Source: Hymenobacter glacieicola (GTDB lineage: Bacteria > Bacteroidota > Bacteroidia > Cytophagales > Hymenobacteraceae). Taken from it: a stretch of 64,000 bases of DNA. Location of the stretch: NCBI RefSeq assembly GCF_014640315.1, contig NZ_BMGS01000009.1:124001-188000 (forward strand). Direction: 5' to 3'. This document shows, piece by piece, positions 60,833 to 64,000 of this stretch (positions are counted from its first letter, which is position 1; every line of letters starts with the position of its first letter). The position numbers and the translations under genes were made by a program. Below the pieces are notes generated by a model. The model was not told the DNA's origin and made no database searches. It saw nothing but the letters and a program-made list of their open reading frames with translations.

Positions 60833-61861
60833 ATGGCTTCGGCTCCCGTTCTCGAACACCACGTTTCCCTGCGCCCCTACAATACCTTCGGTCTGGAGGT
60901 GAAAGCCCGGCTGTTTGCCCGGTTTACTTCAGTGGAAGAGCTGCGGGCCCTGCTGGCCCTGCCCGAGGTGCAGGCAGCCGAGAAGCTGGTGCTGGGCGGC
61001 GGCTCCAACCTGCTGTTCACCCAGGATTTCGACGGCGTGGTGCTCAAAAACGAAATCCGGGGCCTCGACATCATCAGCCAGGACCAGGAAACGGCCCTGG
61101 TGCGGGCCGGCGCCGGCGAGTCGTGGCACGGGCTGGTGCAGTACACGCTGGATCAGGAGCTAAGCGGCATCGAAAACCTTTCCCTGATTCCGGGCACGGT
61201 CGGCGCGGCCCCGTTGCAGAACATCGGAGCTTACGGCTCGGAGCTGAAGGATACCTTTGAGCAGTTGGAGGCCCTGGAAATCAGCACGGGGCAAGTGCGC
61301 ACGTTTTCGGCCGCTGAGTGCGGTTTCGGCTACCGGGAAAGTGTGTTCAAAGGCCCCCTGAAAAATCAGTTTATCGTAACGGGTGTGGTGCTGCGCCTGC
61401 AGCGGCAGGCCCGGCCCAACGTCAGCTACGGGGCCATCAAAACCACCTTGGAAGACCTGGGCATTGGAGGCGAGCCTACCCCCCGCGAGGTCAGCGAAGC
61501 CGTCATGCACATCCGTCGCAGCAAGCTCCCCGACCCCGCCCAGATTGGCAATGCCGGCTCCTTTTTCAAAAATCCCGAAGTATCTCAACTCAAGTACGAC
61601 GAGCTAAAAGCGCACTTCCCCGAGTTGCCGGGCTACCCCGTGCCCGGTGGGGTAAAAGTGCCCGCCGCCTGGCTGATTGAGCAGTGCGGCTGGAAGGGCC
61701 AGCGCCGCGGCGCCCACGGCGTGCACGACAAGCAGGCCCTGGTGCTGGTAAACCACGGCGGAGCCCAAGGGCAGGATATTCGGGAACTGGCCCACGACAT
61801 CATTGCGTCGGTGCGGGAAAAGTTTGGGATTGAGCTGCATCCGGAGGTTAATATCCTCTGA
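60833..61861 (+). CDS. murB: UDP-N-acetylenolpyruvoylglucosamine reductase (MurB type I)
   Basis: FAD- and NADPH-dependent enzyme of peptidoglycan synthesis, which reduces the enolpyruvyl group to lactyl to form UDP-MurNAc. 342 residues, close to the E. coli enzyme. The FAD part has LVLGGGSNLLF (52-62) and NLSLIPGTVGAAPLQNIGAYG. The catalytic residues are Arg168 (GYRES), Ser243 (GNAGSFFKNP) and Glu338 (HPEVNIL). It is a type I MurB with the extra Tyr loop. The gene stands alone. Confidence 0.96.
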   Translation: MASAPVLEHHVSLRPYNTFGLEVKARLFARFTSVEELRALLALPEVQAAEKLVLGGGSNLLFTQDFDGVVLKNEIRGLDIISQDQETALVRAGAGESWHGLVQYTLDQELSGIENLSLIPGTVGAAPLQNIGAYGSELKDTFEQLEALEISTGQVRTFSAAECGFGYRESVFKGPLKNQFIVTGVVLRLQRQARPNVSYGAIKTTLEDLGIGGEPTPREVSEAVMHIRRSKLPDPAQIGNAGSFFKNPEVSQLKYDELKAHFPELPGYPVPGGVKVPAAWLIEQCGWKGQRRGAHGVHDKQALVLVNHGGAQGQDIRELAHDIIASVREKFGIELHPEVNIL

Positions 61862-61885
61862 GTCTTTTCAATAAAGAGCGGGCGG

Positions 61886-61911
61886 GCCCGGCTGTTTCCC
61901 AACAGCCGGGC
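61886..61911 (+). terminator. Terminator after murB
   Basis: 11-bp perfect stem (61886-61896 with 61901-61911), tetraloop TCCC, then TTTGTCGTTTT. Confidence 0.85.
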
Positions 61912-62068
61912 TTTGTCGTTTTAGGACTTTCTTACGGAAGTAGGGATTTTTTCACTCATTTTGGGAAAGAAATCGTGTAGTTTTACCACCCCCCCCGGCT
62001 TTCGTCTGGTTCCGCTTATTTCTTGCTCATTTACTTTCCTGTTGCGGCTTACAACCACCGCCCGCTTA

Positions 62069-63103
62069 ATGAAAACACGTTTTCTCTCCTGCCTTTTTCT
62101 TTCCTCCGCCTTCCTAGCTCAGGCCCAGCAAAGCTCCCGCCCCCGGGCCGGGCAGGGCCCTTCCCGGCAGGTTCGTAACAGCGCCCCGGCTACTCCGCCG
62201 GCGCCAACCATCGCCGCCGCCCGGCAGGCCGGGCCGGGTAGCACCGTTACGGTGCGAGGCGTGGTAGAAAACGGGCCAGAGTTGGGGCAGTTGCGCTTCA
62301 TTCAGGACCGCACCCACGGCCTGGCGCTGTTTTCTACCACCAATGCCGAGCTGCAAGCTTTGATGCCCGGCGACAGTGTGCTGGCGACGGGCACGCTCAA
62401 AAACTACAACGGCCTGCTGGAAATGGACCCCGTTACGAGCGTGCAGAAGCTGGCCAGCAACCGGCGCGTAGTAGCCACGGAAGTAGCCGCCACGGACGTG
62501 GCCACGGCATTTGAGGAAGGCTACGAGGGGCGCCTGCTGCGCATTACCGGGATTACCAGCCTAACGACCTCCGCCAGTACGCCCGCCGAAGCACTGAAAG
62601 GCAACACGAACTACCTGATCAACGGCCAGCGCAGCACACCCATCCGCGTGCACGTTGCCTCTACGGGCCCCACCGGCATGGTGGACAAAACGCCGCCGCC
62701 TGGCCCTTTTGACTTGTTAGGCATCCTGAGCCAGTTTTCTCCGAGCGGCACCGGCGGCTACCAGTTGCTACCTCGCCAGTACGCTGATTTTTCGGTAGCT
62801 GGAGGCTTGCCCGCCATTCAGGGTGAGCCCGTGCCTACGGCCATCCACCGCAATGGCTTTACCGTTACCTTCCAGACTATTAACCCCGGCACTACCACCG
62901 TAGAGTACGGCAAAACTACAGCCCTGGGCACCACAGTTAACTTGCCCGCCACCACCACTGTCCACAGCGTAGAGCTCACCAACCTGGAGCCGGGCACGGT
63001 GTACTATGTACGGGTGTCGTCCACCAATGCCGCGGGCACCTCGCGCTCCGCCGCTGTCCCGATGATTACGGACACGAAAAAGCGCCTGACCAGCCGGCCC
63101 TAG
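62069..63103 (+). CDS. Secreted OB-fold protein with fibronectin-like C-terminal domain
   Basis: A 344-residue exported protein with a Sec signal (cleavage near AQA/QQSS). A Pro-rich stretch is followed by an OB-fold-like domain (about 55-220): VTVRGVVENGPELGQLRFIQDRTHGLALFS, LMPGDSVLATGTLKNYNGLLEMDPV. The C-terminus (about 250-335) resembles a fibronectin type III module (TVEYGKTTALG, VHSVELTNLEPGTVYYVRV). Such OB modules occur in Bacteroidota nucleases and lipoproteins, but no nuclease residues are visible. A related gene starts 269 bases downstream. The start at 62069 gives MKTRFLSCLF; a longer frame begins at 61961. Confidence 0.7.
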   Translation: MKTRFLSCLFLSSAFLAQAQQSSRPRAGQGPSRQVRNSAPATPPAPTIAAARQAGPGSTVTVRGVVENGPELGQLRFIQDRTHGLALFSTTNAELQALMPGDSVLATGTLKNYNGLLEMDPVTSVQKLASNRRVVATEVAATDVATAFEEGYEGRLLRITGITSLTTSASTPAEALKGNTNYLINGQRSTPIRVHVASTGPTGMVDKTPPPGPFDLLGILSQFSPSGTGGYQLLPRQYADFSVAGGLPAIQGEPVPTAIHRNGFTVTFQTINPGTTTVEYGKTTALGTTVNLPATTTVHSVELTNLEPGTVYYVRVSSTNAAGTSRSAAVPMITDTKKRLTSRP

Positions 63104-63143
63104 TCTGGCCTCAGCGGCGGCCCTACCCATCTGCGCCCGCCCA

Positions 63144-63192
63144 AGCGCCGGCCTGGTTGCTCCCCCACACAGGGAGTAACCAGACCAGCGCT
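63144..63192 (+). terminator. Terminator between the two OB-fold genes
   Basis: A 12-bp stem (63153-63164 with 63172-63183, one G-U pair) plus outer AGCGC/GCGCT, then a six-T run at 63195-63200. Confidence 0.8.
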
Positions 63193-63372
63193 ACTTTTTT
63201 GGCAAACGGAACCGTATGCTGCTTAATAAAGCTGAAAACCAGATGTTTACCTATAGTATTTCCTGATTTTTGCAATCAGGAAATCTTCTAATTCGAGTGC
63301 TTATTCTTCGGGGAAGATGAGGATATTTGTCGCTTCTTTCGCTTACCACCTCATTCCCATCCTCTCAATTTG

Positions 63373-64000
63373 ATGAAAAAATTTACTCTGTTAGCTCTGC
63401 TTGGTAGCGGGGCAGCATTGCAGCCCGTGGCAGCCCAAACCGTAAAATCGGTAGCGGATGCCCGCGCCGCCGGGGTTGGCGCCACCGTTACGGTGCGGGG
63501 CGTAGTGACCAACGGTACGGAGCTGGGCGTCATTCGCTACTTGCAGGATGGTACTGGTGGTTTGGCCGCTTATTCCACCACCGCAGCTGGCTTTTCGGCC
63601 CTGGTGCCCGGCGACAGTATTGAAATCAGCGGCACGCTGAAAAACTTCAACGGGCTGCTGGAAATAGACCCCGTGGCCAGCGTATCGGTGCTGGCCCAGA
63701 ACCGGGTTATCCGCCCGGCGGCCACCGTGGATGCTTCCGCCCTGACCTCGGTTTTTGCCGAGCAGTACGAGTCGCGGGTGGTGCGCATCAATAAGAACAC
63801 TTCCCTGACCACCAGCGCCGGCGCCGCCGTCGGCACCTTTGGGGGCAACACCAACTACCTGCTCAACGGGCAGACCGGCGCCACTCTGCGCACGGCGGCC
63901 GCGGGCAACCCCGGCAACGACTTAGTGGGCAAAGCCGCCCCCAGCGGCCAGTTCGACGTGCTGGGCATTATGAGCCAGTTCTCGAGTAGCGGCACCGGCG
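63373..64000 (+). CDS. Tandem OB-fold paralogue (partial, cut by the window end)
   Basis: The frame from ATG 63373 stays open to base 64000 (209 codons plus one base) without a stop. It starts with a Sec signal (FTLLALLGSGAALQPVAAQ) and repeats the OB-fold domain of the preceding gene: VTVRGVVTNGTELGVIRYLQ, ALVPGDSIEISGTLKNFNGLLEIDPV, GNTNYLLNG and FDVLGIMSQFSSSGTG. Roughly half of the aligned positions look identical by eye, so the two arose by duplication. The mature part lacks the Pro-rich linker of the first. The missing C-terminus may hold the functional domain, so no activity can be given. Confidence 0.85.
   Translation, partial: MKKFTLLALLGSGAALQPVAAQTVKSVADARAAGVGATVTVRGVVTNGTELGVIRYLQDGTGGLAAYSTTAAGFSALVPGDSIEISGTLKNFNGLLEIDPVASVSVLAQNRVIRPAATVDASALTSVFAEQYESRVVRINKNTSLTTSAGAAVGTFGGNTNYLLNGQTGATLRTAAAGNPGNDLVGKAAPSGQFDVLGIMSQFSSSGTG

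Overview
The window looks like a chromosomal piece of a high-GC member of the Bacteroidota, most likely Hymenobacter or a close relative. The reasons are the proteins (GldL-like small membrane protein, sugar:H+ symporters of the FucP/GluP type, SusA/SusB-like amylolytic enzymes, a MurB and RecQ of Bacteroidota type), the repeated Bacteroidota -7 promoter element TAnnTTTG, and the scarcity of Shine-Dalgarno sites. No rRNA, tRNA, CRISPR array, phage or complete insertion sequence was seen. The genus name is an inference.

Layout. 1-4.2 kb: tail of an upstream gene, a cold-shock pair (DEAD-box RNA helicase and CspA-like protein), a thioesterase and an SPFH-like lipoprotein. 4.2-13.1 kb: the two halves of an AddAB-type recombination helicase-nuclease, separated by an MFS exporter, a VKOR-like protein and a small membrane protein. 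13.1-23.4 kb: a cytosine-deaminase-like enzyme with two small membrane genes, MscS and ClC channels, a BaiN-like flavoprotein, a standalone protein with a diadenylate-cyclase (DAC) domain, a STAS-like protein, a NarL-type response regulator and an aldo/keto reductase. 23.5-30.4 kb: DUF4112, a lipoprotein-Sco-cytochrome c operon, SseB, DUF2062, YihY and a DbpA-like helicase.

31-45 kb is a carbohydrate region: a sugar symporter, three GH30 enzymes and a sialate-O-acetylesterase-like SASA protein on the + strand, facing GH97 and GH3 enzymes and a GH43 remnant on the - strand. A GH13 amylase (54.7-56.6 kb) and a second sugar symporter (59.3 kb) lie farther on. Together they could hydrolyse beta-glucan-like and alpha-glucan oligosaccharides and import the sugars, but no SusC/SusD pair or dedicated regulator is present. 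45.7-64 kb is mixed: an MtfA-like peptidase with a SEC-C tail, an M2 peptidase, GAF, pirin, an S24/XRE repressor, RecQ, a 16-cysteine copper-storage protein, an rRNA methyltransferase, MurB, and two tandem secreted OB-fold proteins, the second cut by the window end.

Three structural themes recur. Several genes start only 3-6 bases after a TAnnTTT(G/A) element, which implies leaderless mRNAs. About six copies of a ~100-bp hairpin repeat built on GTCATnC..GAAGCATCTCGCGTGCTGA lie between genes. Convergent genes are separated by long, near-perfect palindromic terminators.
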